A program made the translations under genes and the position numbers. The notes under the pieces were generated by a model that was not told where the DNA came from, searched no databases, and saw only the letters and a program-made list of their open reading frames with translations. Below are positions 24,151 to 34,576 of a DNA stretch of 64,000 nucleotides, piece by piece. How positions within the stretch are numbered: the first letter of the stretch is position 1; each line of letters begins with the position of its first letter. The stretch is from Ceriagrion tenellum (taxonomy: Eukaryota > Arthropoda > Insecta > Odonata > Coenagrionidae), in assembly GCA_963169105.1 (NCBI GenBank), contig OY720639.1:86348593-86412592 (forward strand), read 5' to 3'.

Positions 24151-24922
24151 ATCTGCAGCATGTGCTCTGAGAGTTGAATGAGAAAATCGATAGACCCGTG
24201 AGAGTTGAATGAGAAAGTCGATAGATCCCTTTTGGTGGTGATGAAGTCCATAAATGAATCATCAATTGCTCTCAACCGATTGAGGGAGAATCTTTGAAAT
24301 TCTGCTTGCAAACTGACTGAAGATGTAGCTGTTATCCGCCCGTGATGAAACCTGGAGTCGTTATAGATTATAGTGATATATAATCCGTTCAAACTGGTAA
24401 CGCGTGATAGTGCGACGTTCAAAAGCTGCTGTGAGTGGCTCTTGTCGTTTTCGTAAACAATTTCCTCAAATGATCCTCCTTGAAATCTATGGATTGTAAT
24501 GGCAAAAGCAAGAATCACAGGCAAATGGTTCCATTCAGCGACAATCGTCTCGTAATTATACAAGGGGATACTCATTGTACGCCGGGATATTGGCAATTCA
24601 GTTCGGCTGATGTTATTTTGCTGCATGTTAGCACATACTTCCCGTCGTATTTTTTCTCCAACTTTAGGCGTACTTGAAAATCCAGCCATATACGTTTCAC
24701 CTCTCCACCTTCATCATAATGAACATGCACCAATTCCAACCAATTGGCTAAGCCATCCACGACATAAATGTTAGTTGTGTTCATGTAAGGCTTGTGTAGT
24801 ACAAAAGTTATCTCGTATGGTAAACCACCACTATAAATCAAAGAAATTTTGTGTAGTTTTTGACGCACAAAAACTTCCTGGTCTGCACTGTGGCAACCAA
24901 CGTAGACGTAATTTGCCACGGG
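24114..24922 (-). pseudogene. Helentron PIF1-like helicase, C-terminal part, broken
   Basis: The first frame (24922 to about 24690) has GGLPYEITFVLHKPYMNTTN and VDGLANW, followed by VKRIWLDF. A 1-base shift leads to STPKVGEKIRRE, PLYNYETIVAEWNHLPVILA, FAITIHRFQGGSFEEIVYE and LLNVALSRVTSLNGLYI. The last two match helicase motifs V and VI of PIF1-family proteins (T-x-H-x-x-Q-G ... V-A-L-S-R). Rep and the N-terminal helicase motifs (Walker A/B) are not found upstream, where arm B of the inverted duplication begins. A dead 3' half of a rolling-circle transposon. Confidence 0.83.
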
Positions 24923-24949
24923 ACATCACTTTATTTTCTGCTGAATGAG

Positions 24950-27575
24950 AATTCATTCATTGTCCATTCAACATCACCTTCTCGGATTGTAATCATTCAT
25001 ATACGTCAAATATTCGTCGTAAAGGACTCACCTTAAGAAATTCAGTCACATCACTTGTCAATAATCAATGTTTAATATGATAATAATTACACAGGAGAAT
25101 GAAATAGATATGAGGTAATCGGTGATAGAGGTTATTGGCGTACCGCTACGGTAAACAACTAACTCGCCAACTGAAGCGTCTCCACTGCGTACGAAACAAA
25201 GATTTTATACACAGGTACAAAATTCCACATTTACTCACGAGGCAGCGCGTCGACCGAGTCATCTTAGAGCGCTTCCCCTCCAGTGCTTCCCCCTCCCCAA
25301 CGGAGCCCATTCCCCTCTCAGCGTTTCACTCTTTTCGCACCCTATGGCGCGCGTAGAAATCGACTTACCGAACCGGGCCCAAAGAAGTTTCACTTCAATT
25401 ATGGCTGAGCCCACCTTACTACACGGATCAGAAACTTGGGGCACCTAAGAAAAGAAACTGCAGACAGATTGAAACATCGGAAATGAAATTCCTTACATCT
25501 GCGAGGGGCTGTCCACGTCCGGTACATGCAATTTTATTTATAAGTAAATGTACACAATGCTTATAATAATTGGTTTCTTCATGTGTATGTATAAATGCTG
25601 GTAACTGATATACCGATTAATGAGGATGAATGTATACATGGTGTATTTATAATATATTTTGGGTGTATGGACCCAATGCAGTAATCATTCCCACCAGGCC
25701 AACACATAATGGTAATTCTACAAATTAAATAAACAAATAAAAAGCCATGGAGAATACTTGTCGAGAGATGCGTTAGATGAGAGTGCTAATTTATGTATTT
25801 GGAGCTAAGATGGACAGAGACACTTGGTATATCGGCTTCGCGATGTCAAACTTAGAGGATAAATTTGAGTCATCCCACATCAATTCGAACACCGAGTTGC
25901 CCTTGACCTCAACGAGTTTGATCTATTTTCAGGATGCACTCCGTTTTCTATATTGTTGGCTATGTGCATTTGTTTAGTAAAATTCGCATCCGTTGTCTAG
26001 TTATGGGCGTATGAAAAATTGAGCTTCTCGAAAATTTCTGTTTGATCTCTCTTGGATATCTCCAGAAGTATTATACCTAAGATAAGAAAAATAAATAATT
26101 TGGAAGAAAATACTACAGCGCACAATGTGATGATAATTAAATTGAAATCTTGTCGACACTATTACCCTCATTTTCATTTTGAAAACTTCAAACGCGTGTT
26201 TCTCAAAATTATCATTCAAAGGATGAGAGGAAAACGATTCCTAGTAGTATATGTATGTGTAGCCTTTATTAGCCCTTTCGCGCCGAGTGCCGCGCCTGTG
26301 CGGCGAGGATATTCTTCCCTGAACAACGAATGCCTCATATATGCGGCGTGAATTTTCCAACCTTAACCAACGAATGCCGCTCCTATGCGGCGCAGGTCGG
26401 AAGAAAGTGACCGTGGCGGAAACAATAGACCCACGTACACGGTCGCTCCTCGAGATCCGGCTTAGCGCGAGCCCAGGCCCTTCCTCGGCCGCTCAGGTCG
26501 ACCCCTTCCTATCCTCTCCACGCGGTCAACTACTGTTATTTGCAGTGTTTTTTCCATAAAAATATTTGTTGCTTACTTTAGAAATCCAATGTTAGAAATG
26601 AATTAATCTTTTTTTGCTTTCCACATGGAAATTTCAAACGAAATTCTAACGTTAATATCAACGGAGTTATAGATCAGCAATCGAAGACGGCATTAACGTG
26701 CGCATTTGGAAAATTTTGTGGTTCAATTCAAAGTTCGTTGTAACATTATTCCGTTTTTCTCATATATCATTTCATTTCGAGTTCCCGTATTCTGCCATAT
26801 CGCTTGCCCGGTTTCAACTTTTCACGTTACCACCGGCCCGTTCTCAACCTACCTTTTTACCAAAAGCAATATATTTTTACAATTTTTTGAGGAGAAAATT
26901 TGAACTCCAAATCAGTCGATTTTGATTAGAAATATACTAAATCCGTCAATATGAACGTTAGAACTTCTTTTAAAATTTCTGCACGCTCAGAAAAAAAAAT
27001 CAATTAATTTTAAATGTAAAAAAATCGATGCGAACAACAAATATTTGTTTATATTAAACATTGCAATTTCAGTCAGTTGACCGTGGACTCGCGCTGTGAA
27101 GGAGTCTTTTAATCCTTCGAGGGTCTGGGACAGCGGCCGAGGAAAGGGATCGGCGACCCGCTGAGTTGGGTCCAAAAATGGTTAGGGAGGGAACCTCTGC
27201 CTTCCGTCGACACGAGTAAGCTTCGTACAGGGGAGTGAAGAAAATTTTCAGGAGACGAGGAAGAATTTCCCTCCACGAAGCTCGGGCGCGAAAGGGTTAG
27301 GAAAATCGATTATGATAAGGAAGCGTTAACAAAGAATCTCAGGGAAATTCAAGCGTGGTTAACGCATGGCATCTGGAATAAAAATTGGAAAAAAAAGTGT
27401 TGTAATGAACTTCTGGGAAAGGAAAAACTCCCCTCAGTACAGTTATTACGTTCAAAATACTCATTTAGATACCGTAGAATCTGTCGTATACCTCGGAGTT
27501 TAGCTGAAAAATGATCTATCATGGGGTAAACATATTCGGGAAATAACTGGTCAAGGTAATCGTAAATTGGGATTT
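24950..27575 (-). repeat. Inverted duplication, arm B
   Basis: This is the reverse complement of 4400-5952, interrupted by a 1,024-bp transposon at 26273-27296. Small differences include a ~25-bp block at 25195-25230 absent from arm A. One end abuts the Helentron helicase remnant; the other runs into a CR1-like copy that continues further than in arm A. Confidence 0.85.
26273..27296. mobile_element. piggyBac-like non-autonomous transposon (1,024 bp)
   Basis: The ends are inverted repeats beginning CCCTTTCGCGCC, flanked on both sides by TTAG (26269-26272 and 27297-27300). Arm A has the uninterrupted site with a single TTAG, so this is a real insertion with a 4-bp TSD. CCY-type termini and a TTAA-like TSD fit piggyBac; TTAG is a variant target. 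Near the left end two related blocks (AACGAATGCC...GCGGCG) form subterminal repeats. No transposase remnant found. Confidence 0.8.
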
Positions 27576-27930
27576 GTAAAAAAAGTGCTTGGAAAGTGCG
27601 ACGATGAAGTTAATGAAATCGGCCACTTCTCCCTGGTTAGACCCCACTTAGAATACTCTGCCACTGCTTGGGGTCCACATAAGTTAGGCTTAAAAACAGA
27701 GTTAGAACGCGTGCAGAGAAGATCAGCAAGATACGTGAAATGCCGTTATGATAGTCTCTCGTAGGTGTTACTGACCTCTTGCAACCAGTAGGATGGGAAT
27801 CGCTTTGCAGACCGTCGATTGAAGGTTAGACTCAAACTTTTACGTAAATTTAGAACCGATTTGCTTTCAGAAGTTTTCATTGATTTCCAGGAGAAGTGAT
27901 ATTTCGCTCTAACTACCATAAAATGAATAT
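27297..27930 (+). mobile_element. CR1-like LINE fragment (family E)
   Basis: Frames read REIQAW, HIREITGQGNRKLGFVKKVL then LVRPHLEYSATAWGPHK and LERVQRRSARYVKCRYDS. Frameshifts occur near 27500 and 27765. The 5' portion crosses the piggyBac-like insertion and belongs to arm B; the 3' portion is present only here. The 3' tail was not found. Confidence 0.8.
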
Positions 27931-27974
27931 GATCATCGAAATTTTGAAATATTGTGTAAATATTCAAACATAGC

Positions 27975-28110
27975 AGGTGAAATTTTGATGAAATTACCAT
28001 GAGAAAAATTCGGCCTGGACCGGGAATCGAACCACGGACCTTTGGTTTACCGGAACAATGCGCAGACCGCTATGCGATCTAAGATCTAGTTCCATTGTAT
28101 CCACCAAAAT
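27975..28110 (-). mobile_element. tRNA-headed SINE S2, minus copy
   Basis: The minus strand contains GGTCCGTGGTTCGATTCCCG, whose GGTTCGATTCC is a B box, preceded by a GCATAGCGGTCTGCGCA block where an A box would lie. It forms an inverted pair with the copy at 28115-28240. Not a tRNA gene: no acceptor pairing. Confidence 0.68.
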
Positions 28111-28114
28111 TGCC

Positions 28115-28240
28115 ATGAGAATTAGGAAGTCTGGATAGAGTAGTGGTCTGCCCATTTCTCCGGTAAAACAAAGGTCCGTGGTTCGATTCCTGGTCTAGGC
28201 CGAATTTTTCTCGTATAAGACATAGTTTCATGAGACATAG
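28115..28240 (+). mobile_element. tRNA-headed SINE S2, plus copy
   Basis: GGATAGAGTAGTGGTCTGC and GGTTCGATTCC (B box) mirror the previous copy, then the shared body GGCCGAATTTTTCTCGTA. The two copies face each other and could pair over roughly 40 bp in a transcript. Confidence 0.68.
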
Positions 28241-28319
28241 CTTCATATAAGACATAGTTGGAATTTATGATGTCACACATAATAAAAGAATGGAATTTTT
28301 TTCAAAATACTATGTAGCC

Positions 28320-28600
28320 AAGGTATTTAGTCCTTGACCTTTCTACTTTTCTGCTTACTTCATCATTTCCAAATTTGTTCGTCTATTTTATCCTCAACAC
28401 CCTCCTCCAGCAACTGTTTACGGAGGCTTCTTAGTCTTTCCTGAATGAGGTACACAGCTTACTTAAAGGAAAACGACGCATGCTTATAGGCCACTTAAAA
28501 CGGGATGTAAAACAGGAACTCTAGAAGGAAATGAAGGGGTAGCCGGGTAGAATGAATGGCTGGGATCAACCTATCTTGGGATTGAACGACTTAATGTTAG
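28320..28600. mobile_element. RTE-like family D fragments in opposite orientation
   Basis: 28320-28440 encodes on the minus strand IKWTNKFGNDEVSRKVE, matching the family D block IKWTDKVRNDEVHRRVE. 28555-28600 carries the plus-strand family 3' end (CTTGGGATTGAACGACTTAA). The copy has been rearranged or consists of two insertions. Confidence 0.55.
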
Positions 28601-28914
28601 TCGAGGAGCCAGTTCCCCTGAGAGGAAACTGTCACCGGTTTCCTTTCGCCCTTTGGTAAGTCAATAGAATCGGACGCTGCCATGTTTTTTTTCACAGACG
28701 GCAAGGGGGAGTCCTCGGCAAAACGAACGCACTGACGCGAGATAAAACTGGACTGTTTGTTCAGATTATCACGGTTTCTTAGCAACGGCTCATTTCAGGA
28801 AGTGGGGGATTTGACGGGGGATATGTGAGGGAGACGGATGAGGTGAGGAAAAAACCATGTGGCAGCGATCGTGAGTGAAAGGAGAGCTGCATTCGAGACG
28901 CTTCAATTAGCACG
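28601..28914. other. No recognised feature
   Basis: A slightly GC-richer unassigned stretch between the RTE fragments and the satellite. Confidence 0.35.
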
Positions 28915-29147
28915 CTATACTACACTAAATTGCGTTGCATCGCACTGTAGTGTAGTGTATTATAATGTGGTATAGTGCACAATAGTGTATTGTATTGTAG
29001 TTTAGTATAGTACAGTATGGTGTAATGTGGTGAAGTATGGTGAAGTGTGGGGTAGTATGGTGACGTATAGTGTAGTAATGTGTAGTATGGTGTTGTACAA
29101 TACACTGTACAGCACTACACCATACTACACGCAAATACATGCAAGCT
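28915..29147 (+). repeat. Degenerate TAGTG/CACTA satellite, left part
   Basis: The run is built of irregular TAGTG, TATAGTG and TATGGTG words, switching to the complementary CACTA words near 29105. It resumes at 30212 after the CR1-like copy, so the insertion splits one low-complexity block. Confidence 0.8.
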
Positions 29148-30211
29148 CCGACCTTTTGTCGATGATGTAGTAGTGTACAAGGAAATTAGAAATGAAAAGG
29201 ACATCCAGTCTTTAGCTAAGGATTTAGATGCGATTGATGATTGGTGTGATAGTTGGCAGCTAGAATTAAATTTGAAGAAATGCGCGCTAATGAACTTTTG
29301 GAAAAGGTATGGCTTTCCCCGGAATAATTATTGCATCAAAGAACAGAAAATATCTAACGTAGAATCTATTAAATACTTAGGCGTCACCATCACTGAAGAC
29401 ATGTCATGAGGGAAACACATCAGGGAAATAACTAGTGTAGCAAACCGTAGATTAGGATTCGTAAAAAGGGTTCTAGGCAAATGCGATGAGAGAGTACGAG
29501 AACGAAGGTATTTTACACTTGTCAGGCCTTATGTAGAATATGCCGCTAGTATATGGGATCCGTACGAGGAAGGTATGATAAAAGAATTAGAGCGGTTGCA
29601 AAGGAGATCCGCTAGGTTTGTTAAAGGCCGTTATGATAATTGTATAAGTGTTACGAGTTTAATAGAAGAACTAGGATGAGAATTACTATCAGAACGCAGG
29701 TTAAAATTTAAGATAAGATAAGATTAGATTTATTGGCTCTAGGAAAGAATTCCTTTGGAGCAGGCATAAGTAATTACAACTTGAATTTAGGTTAAACCTT
29801 TTAAGTAAATTCGAAACCGATTTGCTCACAGATGACGTTAGATATATATTGAGAACCCCTGCGTATTATGATAGGTTTGATCAGATTAACAAGATTAGAG
29901 AGATAGATTGTCGTACCGATAGATTTAAAATGTCATTTTTCCCTCGTACTATAAGAGAGAACAATAGGCAGCGTAGCAAAGGGATAGGTAGGTGAAATAT
30001 AGTTAGAGTAGTCTGTAGTGCATGATGCATGTAATAACAACCAATAATCCCTTTCTTATTATGTAGATACTAACCATGTGACCCTATTATCTAGCATGCC
30101 TTCATTAAATATCCTAGTTGTATGTCAAAAATGCATGTTTGGTGATGTTCACCCCCTGCCACACACCCTCGTGGTGGCTCGCAGGGTTGTACGTAGATGT
30201 AGATGTACACC
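29148..30211 (+). mobile_element. CR1-like LINE 3' end (family E), truncated at the FADD box
   Basis: The coding part begins FVDDVVVYKEI, the place of the RT motif C (F-x-D-D), so the 5' end is truncated inside the RT core. It continues WQLELNLKKCALMNFWK, IKYLGVTITEDMS (stop), HIREIT, LGFVKRVLGKCDE, VRPYVEYAASIWDP and LERLQRRSARFVKGRYDN. The 3' UTR has CCCCCTGCCACACACCCTCG and ends in GTAGATGTAGATGT. Inserted in the TAGTG satellite; interrupted at 29711-29783. Confidence 0.88.
29711..29783 (-). mobile_element. Short LINE 3' tail inserted in CR1 copy
   Basis: Removing this segment restores the CR1 frame RLKFRLN. AATTTA flanks it on both sides (TSD). On the minus strand it ends AATAAATCTAATC followed by TTATC repeats, which looks like the poly-repeat tail of a severely 5'-truncated LINE or SINE. 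Family not identified. Confidence 0.7.
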
Positions 30212-30490
30212 ACACTATTCTGCACTATATTATACAATACTAAACTACTATATATACAGTACTGTTCCATATAATATAGCAGGCTATATTATACTACAAT
30301 ACACTGAATTGCACTGCGCTGCACTGTGCAGAGGTATAGTGTAGTGTTATATAGTATAGTAATGTGAAATGTAGTGCAGTATGGTGTACTACAATACACT
30401 GCATTATACCTTAATAAACCATACTACACTACACTATATTATATACTACTAAACTACTGTATATAGAGTACTGTATAAATCCGACTGTAT
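30212..30490 (+). repeat. Degenerate TAGTG/CACTA satellite, right part
   Basis: Continuation of the block at 28915-29147, with alternating CACTA-rich and TAGTG-rich runs and imperfect inverted repeats such as TATAATATAG and CTATATTATA. Confidence 0.78.
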
Positions 30491-31007
30491 ACATACAGTG
30501 GAATTAATAAATTTTATGCATATTAAAACAAGGTTTGCCCAGTAAAAAAAATGAGCTCAAAAAATGTGAAGAACAAAACATTTAAACTATAAAATTTTAT
30601 ACCAAATAATAGTTTAAATACTATTTTCAATTCAAATTTTGTTTATTCAAAACTTGGAGTTTTAAAACCCGCCATTGAACGTCTTTTTACGCTCATCCTT
30701 CCCTGAGATATGCGACTGCGAAAATCCAACGGCAGTGAAAATCGCCATTTTGAAAAACAGCCGTTAATCAGCGGTTTTTAAAATTTTCGCAAATCGCATG
30801 AAATGGTATTCATAATTTTCCATAGGGGGAACGTTTACTCAAATTTTCGTCAAAATCTGAGAGGTCAAAGGTCAACTTTGGTCCGAAGCGGCCTGGAATG
30901 ACCTATATATGCGCTACATATATGATATCAAAAAATAGGATAGGATATCTGACACTTACGTCCAATTACGCTGGTCGAAACTAAAACAGCGTCGTTTATA
31001 ACATGTT
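30491..31007. other. No recognised feature
   Basis: AT-rich, unassigned; possibly further non-coding sequence of the jockey-type element downstream. Confidence 0.35.
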
Positions 31008-31725
31008 ATTCTGCTTACTTATAAAATTTTATCCACTCGCAATCCCCTTTACCTATCTGCTAGATTTACCTGGAAAAAAGATCTACATACAGTACCCACT
31101 AGGAATCATCCCGTAGACCTTCACATCCCTCAACATAGCACACTTCACGTCACTAAATCCTTCACCGTAACCGCTTCTAGAGTATGGAACTCTCTTCCAT
31201 CTAAAGTTAGAAATATTAAATCCATCCATGCTTTCAAGTCCAAGGTGTATGATATCCTAATAAATAATCCTAAAATGTTGTCTGTCTAAAATTGAAACGG
31301 AGTAAAATTAAACAAATGTCAAATTGGATGCCTTATACATATTGAAGAAGAATTAATCTATTGAACATGAATGTATTCAACTTTACACTTGTAATTATTA
31401 CCGTTATCGTTAATTACCTTTTTCCTCACGGTTTATATGCTTAATCATGAATTGAAATGTTATCCTAGTAGTGCTCTCTGAAGTAATATGTACGGCTGTA
31501 TTACGAATTCCAAGCTTACAATGAGTTTTTTTATTTTTTGTTTTGCCTGTCATCATTGTATAATTAATTCAATTTTGTATATTGAGTATCATCACTGTAT
31601 TATTAATCTAATTTTTGAATTTCAAAATTGTATTAATTTGAAAAATTGTACTTCACTATCTCAGGGGCTAAGAGTAACCCACGATAATAAACGTTGTTAT
31701 TATTATTATCATTATTATTATATAC
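31008..31725 (+). mobile_element. Jockey/I-type LINE 3' end with TTA tail
   Basis: An open frame reads VILLTYKILSTRNPLYLSAR, FTWKKDLHTV, then KSFTVTASRVWNSLPSKVRN and IHAFKSKVYDILINN before a stop near 31288. This is the C-terminal tail of jockey/I-group RTs. The 430-bp 3' UTR ends in a TTATTATTA microsatellite near 31700. The last ~90 codons are uninterrupted, so this copy is younger than most. Confidence 0.78.
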
Positions 31726-31889
31726 TATGAAGGGTCGGAGCAAAAGAGTGCCAAGTAACATTTGCATGATTTTACGGGTAGTTTGAGCGAGATATCACAT
31801 TCCCGAGAATCATTTGAATTTGGTCAAATTGTTTAAAGAAAAATACATTATATTTTCAATTAAACCTATATGTCAATCACATAACGGAG

Positions 31890-31960
31890 TACTTATGGGT
31901 GTCTGTATGTAGACTGGGTTGGGGAAGAGGGGACGGTTCTATCCCATTCAACCAAGGAAA
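31890..31960 (+). mobile_element. SINE S3 body fragment
   Basis: GTCTGTATGTAGACTGGGTT and GAGGGGACGGTTC match the body of the tRNA-headed element at 44010-44195 (opposite strand). The head is missing here. Confidence 0.55.
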
Positions 31961-33785
31961 AATAAAATACATGTATTGAGAACTAACCCAGAAAATAGAA
32001 GCCGTTTTCCGTGGGATATGGTACGCGAATGAGAACCATTGAGACTTAATTTCTTTTTAAATGGTGAAATTATTGAACCACGATCTCCTCAGAAATTCGA
32101 TAGCGAGTATATTGAATGCATTCTCAAAATTACTGTACGTTGGTGCTTCTTAAATATTTTGCCAATCGTTTGCGGTGTCTTCGCGAAGTAAGGGATGGTG
32201 GCGTAGGCTGAGGGTTGACGTGGCCTAATCCCGAAAGAAGAAATGGAACTTTTGATGTAAAGACCTCGATTATTCCAACGCGCCAATTAGTCACACATTT
32301 AGAATTACATTGAAAGCGTAATCACGTCCCATTTCGTCGATTGTAATGGACAGCTAATTTTTCTGTCGTTGCTCGTCATCTGTATCCCGGATTGGATATA
32401 CATTCATACGGAATTCAACGGAATCGACTGCGATACAAATTTTCCTTTTTCATTAAAAGATCACTGACTTTTTATACAGGTATATCTCCCCTAAGAGTCA
32501 AACATTGAGACAAGCGTTCTCTCCCAATAAACAGTCATTCGATTGACGGATCAAGGCAAGACACCCCTCCAAAGATCCACTCATGTTTCCAGTCCGGTAA
32601 ATAAGAAAGATTACGCTCCTCACACTCGAGCCAATGATGTCGGTTCGCTACAAGATTCGCCGTTATTTTTATTTTTCTTCGTCAATTAATTTTTTCCGAA
32701 ACCTCCTCGGGACATCGATATCTTTATCGGGCACGCAAATAAATTCCGCACTCATTTGCCAGAAGTGGGCGTGACCAGAGATCAATTCAGTCAAAGCCGG
32801 TGTAAGCGTACTAATGGTTTATTGAACTTCCCCTTCGCTGCGTTGAGGTTTTCACTCGCATCGGAACGCGGATCTCGAGGGTTTATCCCTGAAATTTTAG
32901 CTGTGCGCGACTTTGCAGTCGAATGGAAGTCACGTAGTATGGAGCCGAGAGCTTGACCGATTTGGTATCCACGATCTCCGTTGTAACACTCGTAAAAGGA
33001 TACGTATGCTAATTTGAGCCTCATTTGAGTCGCTTGAGTGATAAAGCGGATTCACACATTGAAGTTACTTCCATGGCAGTAGCCTTCGAAGTCGCTTGCA
33101 ATCGACACTTCGATGTGTAAGCACGCACTTTCATGGCAGTAGGGATCGGTAGTGATGGTAATCGACCGCGGTTGCTACTGGCAAAGAAAATAGACTGGTT
33201 TCTATTATACCTGCAAGTAAAATATCGATTCTGCGACAATATCGCATCGAATTCCGGTGGAATCTTCGAATCGGTCATATAACAGTAAACGGAGATTAAA
33301 AATGTAAACAACGAATATCTTAGTAGGAGGAGGACTCATTGTTGCTTATATAAATATTTATTTGTACTTGAAAATATTTTAAATGGTTTGGCGCGTACCC
33401 TAGTCAACTTTTTAATCACGATAGAGTTACTAGAGTTGGCGCAGGTTACCATCATTTTTAACTTTTGTGAACGCAGGTTAGTTAGAATAAAAGTTATGTG
33501 ATCCAGTCCACATGTAGCAATTTTTTGAAAATTACAGTATATCACTAGAGTTTATCTTGTCATCTTTCGTATCCAAGGGTCAGTGCCAAGTTGCTTGATG
33601 TATTTAAATGCAAGAGTGAATGATAAACCGTATAATAAGTTAAAGATTTACTTCAAAGGCGCAAGTGAGGACGGGTCATGGGCGAAAAAGTAATTTATTC
33701 CGCTGCATATATTGAGGGAAGGACTCGAAATGGAAGTTATTTATAGTCAGTTACCTTACTCCCGAGCAGCTCTTCCTAAGCGCTT
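31961..33785. other. No recognised gene; small inverted motif
   Basis: Unassigned sequence. At 33048-33140 there is a short repeat of CATGGCAGTAG and an inverted pair TTCACACATTGAAG / CTTCGATGTGTAA, perhaps an old miniature element. Frames lack domain motifs. Confidence 0.4.
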
Positions 33786-33845
33786 CCTCTGTATACATAC
33801 AATGCTCTAACTGCAGGGTAGTACGCAGATATAGATGTGGATCGA
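33786..33845 (+). mobile_element. CR1-like 3' tail fragment
   Basis: GCAGGGTAGTACGCAGATATAG resembles the GCAGGGTTGTACGTAGATGT end of family E. Only the extreme 3' end is recognisable. Confidence 0.4.
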
Positions 33846-34129
33846 GCAGAAATCTAAATCAAGCGGGCTTTATCGCCAACAACGAGGGTAAGTTATGCAA
33901 AATTACCAAGTCCATTCCAACAAGTGAGGGTCTATGTCATGGAATCGATCTAACGCCACTATTATTGTCCCCGTTTGTGCGCGGAAGAAAATGACCTTTT
34001 AAATATCCACCAAGGAAAATTTCCGCCTCAGTTTGCAGTAAATCCTTTAGGTCATAATATCCAGGTATTTAAATTACAATTCCGAACCGTATTCAATAAT
34101 AAGCTGGATACTGTAGTCCGAACCAATGT

Positions 34130-34576
34130 GGTGTATGGAGAGGGCAATACATCGTAAAATTGAAGCCTGATAACCGAATAAACATATATATTGTTTAGCT
34201 CTTATCTCACTTTACTTTTCCATGTATAGCACGACGGAATGGACGAATTGGCAAATGTAAAACAAGATTATCAACCAGCTCTTTAAAATGCAAGGCAAGT
34301 AACTCATCAAACATACATTGGTTACTAGTTTTCGGAGGGAATGCAGATTATATTTCATTTAAAAAATAAACAACAAATGCAAGGAGAATGTGCGTTAAAG
34401 AAGCAAGTGCATGCTGATTTCTAAAAAGTTATTGATGGAAAACACAGTAAAATTTTAAAATTAGAGCGTTAGCCCGTGAGCGCTATACGAAAATGAGGGC
34501 CGACAAAAATGGCGGACTGGCTTAAGGGTCTATCATTGGCCAGAATAGAAAGTGCCCTCTCCATGCACCTCAATGG
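34130..34576 (+). repeat. Dispersed repeat R2, copy 2 (left part)
   Basis: Matches 560-1010 and runs up to the THAP-bearing transposon, resuming at 35751 (GGTCCAACC). The unoccupied counterpart is at about 43100-43130 (ACCTCAACGGGTTGGAC). Confidence 0.62.

Noticed and set aside
24480..24677. Plus-strand frame in the helicase region
   Set aside because: Antisense of the Helentron helicase motifs, no independent support.
28920..29140. Tyr/His/Thr-rich minus-strand frames
   Set aside because: Translation of the TAGTG/CACTA satellite; low complexity only.
32756..33024. Overlapping frames on both strands that could be an exon
   Set aside because: No recognisable domain and no clear splice-site context; not enough to call.
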